DNA of 64,000 nt from Leptospira broomii serovar Hurstbridge str. 5399 (lineage in GTDB: Bacteria > Spirochaetota > Leptospiria > Leptospirales > Leptospiraceae): the NCBI RefSeq assembly GCF_000243715.2, contig NZ_AHMO02000008.1, positions 979,001 through 1,043,000 of the forward strand. The letters are read 5' to 3'. Position numbers and translations under genes: made by a program. Shown piece after piece: positions 43,418-52,609 of this stretch. Each line of letters begins with the position of its first letter. Position 1 is the first letter of the stretch. The notes under the pieces are model-generated. The model had not been told where the DNA came from. It searched no databases and saw only the letters and a list, made by a program, of their open reading frames with translations.

Positions 43418-43833
43418 CCGAACATTCCATATATACACCGGAGTCCGGTCCTCCCATTCCGGATCCAAGACTTCGCACACTTTTTTTAAAATTAGGTGAG
43501 GAAAAATTACGGAGTTTAGTCGACGATTTTTACGGAAAAATACCCGCGAGTCCCATAGCTTGGATGTTTCCAGAAAATTTAGAGTCTAGCATACAAAAGT
43601 CCGCCGATTTTTTAATTCAAGTAGTGGGTGGGCCGCCTTATTATGTAGAGAGATACGGGCCGCCTAGAATGAGAGCAAGGCATCTTGCCTTCCCTATAGA
43701 TGAAAAATCTCGAAGAGCTTGGCTTTCTTGTTACCGTGAAGCGATTCAAAACTGGGAAGTAGATCAAGAATCGAAAGATATCGTTTGGGAATTTCTTCAA
43801 GGGTTCTCGGCTTGGATGGTAAACAAGGCATGA
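43414..43833 (+). CDS. Group II truncated haemoglobin
   Basis: A 139-residue 2-on-2 globin. The fold landmarks are [10 protein letters not shown] (B9-B10 Phe39/Tyr40), [30 protein letters not shown] with proximal His90 (F8), and AW at 102-103 giving the G8 Trp typical of group II. It binds oxygen or NO and is often linked to NO detoxification. The start is TTG, overlapping the rppH stop (TTGA), so it is translationally coupled. Its close tie to an mRNA-decapping enzyme is unexplained. Confidence 0.87.
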   Translation: MTEHSIYTPESGPPIPDPRLRTLFLKLGEEKLRSLVDDFYGKIPASPIAWMFPENLESSIQKSADFLIQVVGGPPYYVERYGPPRMRARHLAFPIDEKSRRAWLSCYREAIQNWEVDQESKDIVWEFLQGFSAWMVNKA

Positions 43834-43897
43834 AACAAAGGATTTCTTGTTTCAAATTCGACGCTGATTAATAGAATATTCTTTTTTAGGAGGGTGA

Positions 43898-44185
43898 ATG
43901 GCAAGTAAGAACCAAACTAGAGCTAAAATTAGAGTGCGAGGAGCCGTTCAAGGAGTGGGATTTCGCTACTTCGTTTTACAACGGGCACAGGAATGCAGAC
44001 TCACCGGCTACACAATGAATCTTCCTTCCGGCGAAGTCGAAGTAGTCGTTGAAGGAGACAAAGTCTTTATAGAAGATCTATACAAGGCAGTCCAACGAGG
44101 TCCGTCTAAAGCTAGAGTCGTCGAAGCAACGATCCAATGGGAAGAGGCCAAAGGGAATTTTAGAACCTTTGAAATCAAGCGTTAA
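43898..44185 (+). CDS. acyP: Acylphosphatase
   Basis: A 95-residue protein hydrolysing acyl phosphates. The family signature is present: RIRVRGAVQGVGFRYFV (Gly-x-Val-Gln-Gly-Val-x-Phe-Arg with catalytic Arg) and NLPSGEVEVVVEG with the catalytic Asn region. The ATG has a strong AGGAGGG four to five bases upstream. It follows the haemoglobin gene by 64 bases, and a beta-propeller-like gene follows. Confidence 0.93.
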   Translation: MASKNQTRAKIRVRGAVQGVGFRYFVLQRAQECRLTGYTMNLPSGEVEVVVEGDKVFIEDLYKAVQRGPSKARVVEATIQWEEAKGNFRTFEIKR

Positions 44186-44228
44186 ACAACGGATTAAATT
44201 ACTGACGAATCGATTCTTTGGGGCAAAA

Positions 44229-45356
44229 ATGGCCTATATGAAGAAGGTGAAACAGGCGTTTCTCCGAAAAGATAACGTTAATCTTTTCTTCCAAGCTCTG
44301 TTATTTTTCTTATTATTCTTTCAAAATTCCGGCATAGTCGGAGTTAATCTAGTTCAATCCGGCACCGAACCGCTCTCTCCTATTTATATTGTTCAAGAAG
44401 ATAAGGGAATCCTCCGTTTAGTTTCCGTATCCCCAACGAACGGAAAAACCAAATTAATCTATACGGGAGCGTTGGAGAAAGGGCTCCCGATATTTCGTAA
44501 GCAGAATTATATATTATTTAAGACTCGTAAGGAACTCTTTCTACTAAACCTAACATCAGGGAAAGGTAAAGCCGTTCCGGGTTCTAAGGATGCGTTTCCG
44601 GGAAATTCCGGTTTTTTTCGGGGAAAGCCTTGGCTTTTGTTCTCACGAAAAACTAGCGAGCGATGGGAAACGGTCGTCTTTGATTATGAGAAAGAAAAGG
44701 AAGTGAGCGTCGCACCCGGACTCCAGCCGTTTATATCGGCAGATCAAAATTACGTTTTTTTGGTGGGGAACGAGGTTAAATATTCTGAGCACGGCGAAGA
44801 CTCGACTCGAGTTCCGATTCATAAATTTTCAACTGAAACCGGCATAATAGCTACGTTAGCATGGATCGAAACAGGAAAAGAAAAATTACAAATTCTAGAT
44901 GTATATTCCTTAATAGAAGACCTTGTAGTCGTTCGTGCCGCCACCGAAAAGGAAAATAAACTGTATATTTTGGGGGCCTCGCAAGGCGAGTTAGTTAAGT
45001 TGGACAGACCCTTTTATCCCCCGAAAACGGAGGGGAATTCGAAGGAACAATTTAGTCTTAGCGTCGGAACGGACGGCAGAACGGTTGCTTTTACGGAACG
45101 TTCGGAAGGAAAATCCAGTTATATAGTTGTCGTCGATTTGATCGCTAAACGTAGATTCGAATCCTCTTACCTAGGTTCCTTCCCGGTTGTTAAGAACGGC
45201 TATGCATATTTTTTAGGAGATCCGAATATTGTAAACGGTAGTAAGGATGGCGAATATAAACCGTACACTAGCTTTACTTTGTATGCATTAGATTACAAGA
45301 AGGATCAAATTCGCGTGATCGCACCGCTTTACGGAAAAGCCGAATTATTGGAGTAG
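44229..45356 (+). CDS. Beta-propeller-like exported protein, unknown function
   Basis: A 375-residue protein. After a basic start (MAYMKKVKQ) comes one strong hydrophobic helix (FFQALLFFLLFF), which acts as signal anchor, followed by repeated strand-turn units (YIVQEDKGILRLVSVSPTNGKTKLIYTG, FSLSVGTDGRTVAFTERSEGKSSYIVVVDLIAKRRF) of the TolB/WD40-like propeller type. No catalytic motif is apparent. The ATG at 44229 follows a GGGG stretch and avoids overlap with acyP; an ATG at 44238 is an alternative. Probably periplasmic and membrane-anchored. Confidence 0.65.
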   Translation: MAYMKKVKQAFLRKDNVNLFFQALLFFLLFFQNSGIVGVNLVQSGTEPLSPIYIVQEDKGILRLVSVSPTNGKTKLIYTGALEKGLPIFRKQNYILFKTRKELFLLNLTSGKGKAVPGSKDAFPGNSGFFRGKPWLLFSRKTSERWETVVFDYEKEKEVSVAPGLQPFISADQNYVFLVGNEVKYSEHGEDSTRVPIHKFSTETGIIATLAWIETGKEKLQILDVYSLIEDLVVVRAATEKENKLYILGASQGELVKLDRPFYPPKTEGNSKEQFSLSVGTDGRTVAFTERSEGKSSYIVVVDLIAKRRFESSYLGSFPVVKNGYAYFLGDPNIVNGSKDGEYKPYTSFTLYALDYKKDQIRVIAPLYGKAELLE

Positions 45357-45378
45357 AGCGGTCAAACTCGGTTATAAA

Positions 45379-46899
45379 TCAAATTACTTTCAAAAATTCC
45401 TGTCTAAGTGTATCGTACTTTCTGCGAGATTGATTTTCTCCTTCCAACTTTCTATCTAGTTGATCGTAGTCGAGCACGGAAAGAACGTGAAACACTTCGG
45501 ATAAAAGAGAATCCCTAAAGCCGACAAAAAAAGCCATTCGATACAGCCATGGAACTTTTTTTCCCAAACAAGCCAAAGCGGCTCCGCAAAAAGCTTCGCG
45601 AAACACCTCTTTATTGAACCAAGCTCCTATTCGATTTCGCCTAGCATAAATCATTAATAGAAATGATAATGCGGTTTCTGACTCGAAGGAGTATTTATCC
45701 TCTAATTCGCCGAAAATCGCCAAGACCGTTCCTTCCGAATTAGGACAAACGCATAAACAAGGTCCCTTTATACCGAAGTATACGATACTCAGAAATTCGG
45801 GATCATCCTCCAAACTTTTTGGAAGTTTCGTCCCGGAAAAATCGGGGCCTTCCAACCTCAGGAATCTAGCCATCGGCGGGTCCGCTCCCGGGAGCGCCTG
45901 GCGTAAACCTCTTTCGATTTTACGATCCTCCAACTCTTTCTTATACTCGTCCGAAGCGATCGCTTTCGTACCAATCGACGATAAGATCGCCAAGATATCG
46001 GATTCGAAAGAAGAAACGATTCTTTGGGAAAATTTTTGCCATTCGCCCACGAACATCTTATCTCTCGCGAATCTCGGAGTTTCTACTAAGTCGTCGTAAG
46101 AAACATCCAAGAAGGATTCTCGATAGGTTCGAATTTCATTTTCAAGGTTAGGAATCGCGTCAGTTAATTTCGGTAATAATTGATATCGATAAAGATTTTT
46201 CGCCTTTTTAAAAAGGGAATCCGCTTCCGCCTCCGGAACGTAAATGTAGCCGAAATTTTTAGTCGGAATTACGAAACCCTCTTCCCGCATAAAAGCGTCG
46301 ATCTGTTCCACAGCTTCGGCAATAGAATCATCGCGAAGAAGTTCAGGCATACGAATTCTTTCCAAGTAGCCTATTAAAACTTCGTTGGAAGAACGACGCG
46401 GTCCGATCCATTTCCCGGAAAGAATCTCTTCTAAAAAAAGGTCCAGTTTGCGGCTTCGATTTGTTTGATTTTCTATCGTGTAATTTCTGACCGCCCAAGC
46501 CGATCGACGATGAATTTCCAGGACTAAATTTTTAAAGGCCTCACGATCGCGAACGCTATCTCCTTTTGCCGAAACGAGATGTAATACTATTTCCCCTTCC
46601 CGTTTTTCTTTACGATATTTTATTCGTGGAACCAAAACGACAAGTCCCTCCTTTAAAAGTGACTCCACTCGCGAGTACGTTTTACGATCCCAATCAATCT
46701 CCGCGTTCAACGTCGGAAGTTTCCCATCCGACAGCCCTTCCGGACGGGAGTTGATTCTGGATAAAGTCAAAAGACTTTCCGTTTCCGTGTCGAAGTAAGG
46801 GCGGGGTCCAGAATGGATTTTCAATTCGATTCGCAGACTCGGATGATTCACTCTAGCGACGTTTTCCGTCGCAGAAGATTCGAGCATTTCGACTTTCAT
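45379..46899 (-). CDS. Unknown 506-residue cytosolic protein
   Basis: No family recognised. It is soluble, with no signal peptide. Residues about 75-165 are basic, while the rest is mixed. The middle has charged helix (FVIPTKNFGYIYVPEAEADSLFKKAKNLY) and the last 120 residues look globular (GPCLCVCPNSEGTVLAIFGELEDKY). It has a clear start with MKVEMLESSATENVARV. Divergent from the gamma-glutamyltranspeptidase gene. Likely a genus-level conserved hypothetical. Confidence 0.6.
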   Translation of the reverse strand: MKVEMLESSATENVARVNHPSLRIELKIHSGPRPYFDTETESLLTLSRINSRPEGLSDGKLPTLNAEIDWDRKTYSRVESLLKEGLVVLVPRIKYRKEKREGEIVLHLVSAKGDSVRDREAFKNLVLEIHRRSAWAVRNYTIENQTNRSRKLDLFLEEILSGKWIGPRRSSNEVLIGYLERIRMPELLRDDSIAEAVEQIDAFMREEGFVIPTKNFGYIYVPEAEADSLFKKAKNLYRYQLLPKLTDAIPNLENEIRTYRESFLDVSYDDLVETPRFARDKMFVGEWQKFSQRIVSSFESDILAILSSIGTKAIASDEYKKELEDRKIERGLRQALPGADPPMARFLRLEGPDFSGTKLPKSLEDDPEFLSIVYFGIKGPCLCVCPNSEGTVLAIFGELEDKYSFESETALSFLLMIYARRNRIGAWFNKEVFREAFCGAALACLGKKVPWLYRMAFFVGFRDSLLSEVFHVLSVLDYDQLDRKLEGENQSRRKYDTLRQEFLKVI

Positions 46900-47232
46900 T
46901 AGCGAAGGTCCCCTGATTCCTTCTCTCCATTTAACACCAATTTTGCCTTAGTTGCTCTTAAAATTTCACTCGTTTATCTCTTTTTTTAAACATTCGAACT
47001 TTTTTCGTAATGCTAAAGGATTAGATTATAATATTTTAAACTACTTATTTTTTGGAAAGAGACATATATTCATTACTTAGTATATCCCTCTTTTCGTAGA
47101 ACACGATAATATTAATCAACTTCTTTGTACTCATAAATCCCGGTCGATGCTTTTTCTTTGCAAAGAATTCGCTTGAATTCGTTCGATAAAAAAGCCTCAT
47201 GTACTTCGAACAATCACTATGGCAGCGTCAAT
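46900..47232. other. Divergent intergenic region
   Basis: About 330 AT-rich bases between the unknown leftward gene and the rightward Ggt-like gene. A TATAAT at 47027-47032 could be a -10 box for the rightward gene, but the matching -35 is poor and it lies about 200 bases from the start codon. No other feature is evident. Confidence 0.4.
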
Positions 47233-49161
47233 ATGAAGAATTTACTCCGATTAATAATATATGCGATTTCTATTTTCTTGATCGCATTTTCGCTCCTCTA
47301 TATCGTAACCTATCATCCAAACAAAATAATGGAATGGCAGGACCCTTATCACAAGGATCGCCCTGTCGCGGAAGGATCGAGTATAATGGTCGCGAGCGGT
47401 CATCCGTTTGCAACCCGAGTCGCACTTGATATACTGAAGAATGGCGGAACTGCAGCGGACGCAGGTGTAGCTGCTCTGTTAGTTTTAAACGTTACGCAAG
47501 GAGAGGAGGCATCGTTTCCGGGAGTCGCCCCCTTATTATATTTTAATGCTCAAGCCGGAAAGGTCGAAAGTTACATCGGCGCAGGCAAGGCCCCGAAGAA
47601 AGCCACAATCGAGTATTTCAAATCCAGGGGCTATAAAACCGTTCCCATATTGCAATATTCTTCGCAACTCATACCCGCCTCCCCCGACGTAATTATTTCC
47701 CTTTTAAAAAAATACGGCACTATGTCATTTTCCGAGGTGAGTGCTCCCGCGATCAGAATCGCAGAAGAAGGATTCCCGGTTCATAAAATTTTATTACGAA
47801 ATATTAATATGAATTTCTTCAAGAGGTTAGGTTTTTCGATATTACTCCCCTACAATGCCGAGGTTTACCTACGCGGCAGATGGTGGCGACCCTTACATCT
47901 AAGCGAGAGATTTACTCGTCCTGATTTGGCGAAAACGTTTCGAGAACTTGCGGCTGTAGAGGTTTCGGCAAAGAAAGCTGGTAAGAATCGGGAATCCTCT
48001 TTGGAAGCGGTTCGAGACCATTTTTACAAAGGACCTATCGCGAAAAGAATAGTAGAGGCCCATCAAAAGTATGACGGAACTATGATTTTAGAGGATTTCA
48101 CGCGTTACACAGGAAGTTGGGAGGAACCTTTAACAGGCACATTCGGATCTTATAAAATTTATTCCAACCGAACGTGGAATCAAGGCGCAGTCGTACCTAT
48201 CGTTCTTCAGATATTGGACGGCATAGATTTAAAATCCATGGGCCATAATTCCTCTTTATACGTTCATACCGTGATACAAGCGATCGAGCTAGCTATGGCG
48301 GATCGGGAAAAATTTTTCGGAGATCCGGAATTTACGTACGTCCCGATCGGAGGATTGCTTAATAAAGAATATGCAGAAAGCAGAAAAAGACTTCTCCAAA
48401 AAGCTGCGTTCGGTAAGACGCCGCCTCACGGCAATCCTTTCGAATTTGAATCTACAAGACTTTCGAGTCGAACCTTAGACGCCGAACCGAAAGAAAATCC
48501 CCGTGAAGGGTACGTCGCCGAAATGGGAGACTGGAAAATAGCGCCTAGCTTTTGGGAAAAGACCGGAAGCGGTAAAATCGGAAGAGATACGACGTATCTA
48601 AGTATAATTGATTCGAAAGGAAATTCACTGTCCCTTACCCCTAGCGATTTTCCTCAGTCGCCTATGATCGACGGAGATTTAACCTTAGGAATTCGAATGA
48701 CACAATTTCGCTTGGATCCGCTTCATCCTTCCTCTTTAGTTCCGGGAAAAAGGCCTACGATCACTCCGAATGCCTCTATGGTATTCAAAGAGGGAAAATT
48801 TTTCATGAGCTTAGGCACACCAGGCGGAGATATGCAAACGCAAGGTATTATTCAAACTTTTTTGAATATAGTCGTTTTCGGAATGAATCCTCAAGAGGCC
48901 GTTAACGCACCCCGCTTTCGCTCTTTAAACTGGCCGGATTCCTTTTCCCCTCACACTTATTATCCCGGACGAATCGAGTTGGAAAAAGATATCTACGATA
49001 GGCATGCTGACGCTCTCAAAGCGATAGGTTACGACGTACAGGGGCGCGAGAAATGGGAATATGATTTTGGAGCCCCGTGCGTTTCCTTACGCGATCCTAA
49101 GACCGGTAAACTTTTTGGGGGTGCAGACCCTAGAAAAGAATCTTGGGCGGAAGGACAATAA
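47233..49161 (+). CDS. Gamma-glutamyltranspeptidase-like N-terminal-nucleophile hydrolase
   Basis: A 642-residue protein. One N-terminal helix (LIIYAISIFLIAFSLLYIVTY) anchors it to the membrane, unlike soluble periplasmic Ggt. The Ntn-hydrolase core starts at MVASGHPFATRVALDILKNGGTAADAGVAALL. The cleavage/nucleophile region is GRDTTYLSIIDSKGNSLSLT, with the conserved Thr in the place of Ggt Thr391. The C-terminal subunit has PNASMVFKEG and SLGTPGGDMQTQGIIQ. An autoprocessed two-subunit enzyme is expected. It probably acts on glutathione or other gamma-glutamyl compounds, but membrane anchoring and length (Ggt is about 580) leave the substrate open. The ATG at 47233 avoids an unlikely upstream TTG start. 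Confidence 0.82.
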   Translation: MKNLLRLIIYAISIFLIAFSLLYIVTYHPNKIMEWQDPYHKDRPVAEGSSIMVASGHPFATRVALDILKNGGTAADAGVAALLVLNVTQGEEASFPGVAPLLYFNAQAGKVESYIGAGKAPKKATIEYFKSRGYKTVPILQYSSQLIPASPDVIISLLKKYGTMSFSEVSAPAIRIAEEGFPVHKILLRNINMNFFKRLGFSILLPYNAEVYLRGRWWRPLHLSERFTRPDLAKTFRELAAVEVSAKKAGKNRESSLEAVRDHFYKGPIAKRIVEAHQKYDGTMILEDFTRYTGSWEEPLTGTFGSYKIYSNRTWNQGAVVPIVLQILDGIDLKSMGHNSSLYVHTVIQAIELAMADREKFFGDPEFTYVPIGGLLNKEYAESRKRLLQKAAFGKTPPHGNPFEFESTRLSSRTLDAEPKENPREGYVAEMGDWKIAPSFWEKTGSGKIGRDTTYLSIIDSKGNSLSLTPSDFPQSPMIDGDLTLGIRMTQFRLDPLHPSSLVPGKRPTITPNASMVFKEGKFFMSLGTPGGDMQTQGIIQTFLNIVVFGMNPQEAVNAPRFRSLNWPDSFSPHTYYPGRIELEKDIYDRHADALKAIGYDVQGREKWEYDFGAPCVSLRDPKTGKLFGGADPRKESWAEGQ

Positions 49162-49171
49162 AATCGTCGTT

Positions 49172-51442
49172 TCACTTTACCTTAGCAATTGGAAAGTCTT
49201 GTCCATGTTGAGCGGTGTAAGGATATTGCTCTTTTTTAAAATACTCTTTTGCTATCTCGGGGACTCGTCGGTTAATGTAAGGTATTAATTCTCCTACGGA
49301 CATCGTCTTCGTTTTTCCTGCTTTCCCTTCTAAAGCTTCCAATATGCTAGTGGTTAATAGTCCATGACCGGTTATGATGGATTCCCATGCGTATTGTTTC
49401 TTCAGCGAAGCTGCTACCACCCATACGCCCGCAGTTTTGGCCAATATTCCTAAGGCTGCCTGATCTTCCGATCCGCCTCGCATCGTTACAAGCCAATCGC
49501 CGCCGGATTGACAAGTGTCGATCATTACGAATTTCTTAGTGGCATCTATTCTTGAAATGAGTTTGATTAACTCCTGTTGAGAAAGACCGGACTGGATTGC
49601 TTGGATGTTATTGCCCGGGTTTTCTTGGGACAAAAAATAGTATGTGCGTTCCTCGGAAAGTCCGTGACCTGCGATATAGATCACCGCCACGTCTTCAGGT
49701 CGAGCCTTCTCGGCAACCAAGGCAAATACCTGCTCGATTCCTCTCTTGGTAGCATCTTTATCGAATGCCTCATACACGTAAGTAGCGGAAAAAAGATCCG
49801 CAGCCTTTTCCCGAATCGAATCGCGAATCGCTTTCGCATCCGCGACCGCATATTTTAGATTCAAATCGGTATTCTTGTATTGATCGATTCCTATAACGAC
49901 TATGTGTAAAGCCGGCTTCGGAACGGGACCCGAAACTTGATTCGAATCGATATTTAGATTTTTAGAATAGGCGGCAATGCCTAGCTGACTTTTAGCTACT
50001 GCTTGAAACGTGTTTGCACCGGAAATCAGAGACGCTGAAATTTTCTGAGTGGTGCACTTTCCTTCGTTTTGAATTTTAATTCCACGAATTTTTTCCAAAT
50101 CGATTAACGAGCCGTTATGATATAGAAGCAGTTCCTTTACACCGCCTCCGGTATCGCAGGATTTGATTTCCAAATCTATTTTTTGTTCCTTAGGCCGAGG
50201 CGTAGTCGCAATCGTTAACAAGATGGACGGCGCCGGTGATTCCTTATATAACTCGGCGATATTTTTTTGAGGCTTAGCCCCGTTGACTTCGCTTAATAGT
50301 TCAGAATAAAGGTTAGGCGTATATAACCTGTCGAAAAATTGATCTATATTTACCACTTGGCCGGATATTTTGTCTTCGAATTCGATGGAGTCAGCTGAAT
50401 GAGAATCATCGTATTCGAATCGCCCGTCTTCGGTAAAAACGACCTTTCCACGTTCCGTTAATATAACGTTTCCTAAACGTTTTCCTTTTAAATTCCAAAA
50501 TATGTGAGAACCGTCCGTACTTGAGGTAATCAAGATTTCTCCCTTATGCAGGAATTTTATATCGGTCAAATCCTCGGTATGGCCCTCTAATTCGGCTACT
50601 TTTTCGCCGGATAAATTCCAAATCCTTGCAGTTCTGTCCTGACTTGCAGTCGCTATTAATTTTCCGTTGGGAGAAAAAGCAATTCCGGAAAGCGAAGAAG
50701 AATGTCCCAAAAATTCCCGAATCTTCTCTCCTTTAAAATTCCAAAGAATTGCTTTGTTATCAAGACCGCCGGACGCAAAGACGGAATTATCGGGCGAAAT
50801 TGCTACCGTCGAAACGGACGCTCCGTGTCCCTCCATTTCTTTTAACAACTTACCTTTGACCTGCCAGATCGAAATTTTTCCGTCGTCGGAACCGGCTACG
50901 AGAAACTTTCCGTCTCTCGAAGCATCGATCGAAGTTATGGCGTCGGTATGAAAAACATAACGATAAACTAATTTACCGGTAAGATCCCATTGATAAATTT
51001 TTCCGTCGTCGGACGCCGTAAAAAAACTTTTTCCGTCCGGCGCGAACAAAACCGCCTGGATCCATCCTTCGCTACTATGAGTCGATAATAGCTTCCTGCC
51101 GTCGCTAGCCCAAAGCGTAGCCGTATCCCCGTCGCCTTTCGTAAGAATCTTATCTCCAAGAGGCGAAAAGGAAACGGATGTCACCGGACTAGTATTTTCG
51201 GATAGGGTTAAGAAATTTCGATTGTTAAGACTCCAAATTCTAGCGGTTTTATCCTCGCATCCTGAAACGAACGTATTACCGTCGGAGGAAACAGAAATAC
51301 TTAATACTCCGGAAGAACGGGCGATTCTCGGTATAAAAGTCTCCTCGACTATATCGGATTCAATTTCTGGACGGACGGGAGTCGATCCTTCTAATAATAA
51401 AAGAACCGCAGCGACTACCGCCTTTGAATACCAGCTTTTCAC
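49172..51442 (-). CDS. Exported WD40 propeller fused to caspase-like peptidase
   Basis: A 756-residue protein. Residues 1-25 form a signal peptide (AVVAAVLLLLEGSTPV). Seven WD repeats follow: the closing Trp of each lies at residues 70, 111, 152, 193, 234, 275 and 316, exactly 41 residues apart, a complete seven-bladed propeller. A linker (about 330-510) includes a beta-rich stretch with two to three cysteines. The C-terminal domain (511-756) is a caspase/metacaspase: VVIGIDQYKN, AVADAKAIRD, YIAGHGLSEE with His593, and MIDTCQSGGDW with Cys644. The dyad is intact, so a cysteine protease acting outside the inner membrane is likely. It starts 28 bases after the SPFH lipoprotein gene. Confidence 0.9.
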   Translation of the reverse strand: MKSWYSKAVVAAVLLLLEGSTPVRPEIESDIVEETFIPRIARSSGVLSISVSSDGNTFVSGCEDKTARIWSLNNRNFLTLSENTSPVTSVSFSPLGDKILTKGDGDTATLWASDGRKLLSTHSSEGWIQAVLFAPDGKSFFTASDDGKIYQWDLTGKLVYRYVFHTDAITSIDASRDGKFLVAGSDDGKISIWQVKGKLLKEMEGHGASVSTVAISPDNSVFASGGLDNKAILWNFKGEKIREFLGHSSSLSGIAFSPNGKLIATASQDRTARIWNLSGEKVAELEGHTEDLTDIKFLHKGEILITSSTDGSHIFWNLKGKRLGNVILTERGKVVFTEDGRFEYDDSHSADSIEFEDKISGQVVNIDQFFDRLYTPNLYSELLSEVNGAKPQKNIAELYKESPAPSILLTIATTPRPKEQKIDLEIKSCDTGGGVKELLLYHNGSLIDLEKIRGIKIQNEGKCTTQKISASLISGANTFQAVAKSQLGIAAYSKNLNIDSNQVSGPVPKPALHIVVIGIDQYKNTDLNLKYAVADAKAIRDSIREKAADLFSATYVYEAFDKDATKRGIEQVFALVAEKARPEDVAVIYIAGHGLSEERTYYFLSQENPGNNIQAIQSGLSQQELIKLISRIDATKKFVMIDTCQSGGDWLVTMRGGSEDQAALGILAKTAGVWVVAASLKKQYAWESIITGHGLLTTSILEALEGKAGKTKTMSVGELIPYINRRVPEIAKEYFKKEQYPYTAQHGQDFPIAKVK

Positions 51443-51470
51443 AACGAATACCCTCTTTGGCCCATCGAAA

Positions 51471-52340
51471 TTATTCTGATCGGTTGGGTTCCGATTTTCC
51501 GCCCAACTGCGGGTTTATGATTACAGGTAATGAATCCTTTCCCAGCGGATAATAGATGATTTTATTGTTCGGATTTTCTAACGCCTTATATTGAATATAT
51601 TTCGTCGTCAACTTACTATTGATCATCTCTTGTGCTTCCGCAGTTGCCCTAGCTTTGATTACACTGGACTTAGCTTCCGCTTCCGCTTCGATAATGCGAA
51701 TTTCAGCTTCTCGCTTTGCTTTCATGCGTTCCATTTCATTATCCTTTTGAGTGATTCGGATTTGAAACTTCATCGCTTCCAACTGTTGTTCTTTCGTTAA
51801 CTTCTCTTCGATGGCCTGGAAAATTTTCTGACTATAATTTATATCGCTTAATACCACATCGTCGACTTCTACATGCTTACCTTGAATACGCCTCGTCACT
51901 TCCGTTTTGATCTCCTTCTCGATGTCGGGCGTCTTTTTGGAAATTTGTATCATTGGATAACTCGTCATCACGTTCCGAATGCATGTGCGAAATTCGGGTT
52001 GCACGACCATATTATAAAAATCCCGGCCGATTTTGGTCTGTAATTCAAAGACCTCCTCCACGATCGGCTTAATAATGATCGTGGCAATAACTTCGATTCT
52101 CAAATCATCGCGAGTAATAACTTCTACTTTTTCAGTGTGAGATTGAAGTTGGACAGGATACTGTATTACTTGTTCAAAAAATCCGATCGGATAATTTCCC
52201 GGTGGAAGGGATTTTTTTTCTAAGGTTCGATTCCAAGGATCGAACCTTAGTCCGACATGCCCCGGCGGAACGGTCGCGTAACAGCCCATTAACGAAAAAA
52301 TCAAAAACATACCCCACCGATTTCTTTTCTTCATCCTCAT
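51471..52340 (-). CDS. SPFH/prohibitin-type lipoprotein
   Basis: A 289-residue SPFH/Band 7 protein. The signal ends in SLMGC, a lipobox, so it is anchored by lipid rather than by the usual N-terminal helix. The SPFH domain spans about 22-190 (VPPGHVGLRFDPWNR, VITRDDLRIEVIATIIIKP). A charged coiled coil follows (about 190-250: KDNEMERMKAKREAEIRIIEAEAEAKSSVIKA). SPFH proteins form large ring scaffolds that organise membrane proteins and proteases. It is directly upstream of the WD40-caspase gene (28 bases), so the two are probably co-transcribed. Confidence 0.85.
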   Translation of the reverse strand: MRMKKRNRWGMFLIFSLMGCYATVPPGHVGLRFDPWNRTLEKKSLPPGNYPIGFFEQVIQYPVQLQSHTEKVEVITRDDLRIEVIATIIIKPIVEEVFELQTKIGRDFYNMVVQPEFRTCIRNVMTSYPMIQISKKTPDIEKEIKTEVTRRIQGKHVEVDDVVLSDINYSQKIFQAIEEKLTKEQQLEAMKFQIRITQKDNEMERMKAKREAEIRIIEAEAEAKSSVIKARATAEAQEMINSKLTTKYIQYKALENPNNKIIYYPLGKDSLPVIINPQLGGKSEPNRSE

Positions 52341-52609
52341 AACTCTCCGATAAAATTAACTGTCAACTTACTCGGGTCTTCGGGAACTTCTCCGAATTTG
52401 CCGTTTTAACCGAACTCGACTATAGTTCGTTTATTCGCTAGTTACAATCCATTTTCCAATTCGACCCCTTTGAACTATCGGAACGGTTCCGTAACAATTC
52501 ATACTTTACGCGATTCCAAAAATTCTTGCGAAGGATACGGCTCCTCGGTATCATCATTCTTGAGAAGATTCCCTGTAATTTCCGACAGAATCAATCGTAG
52601 GAGATCCCG

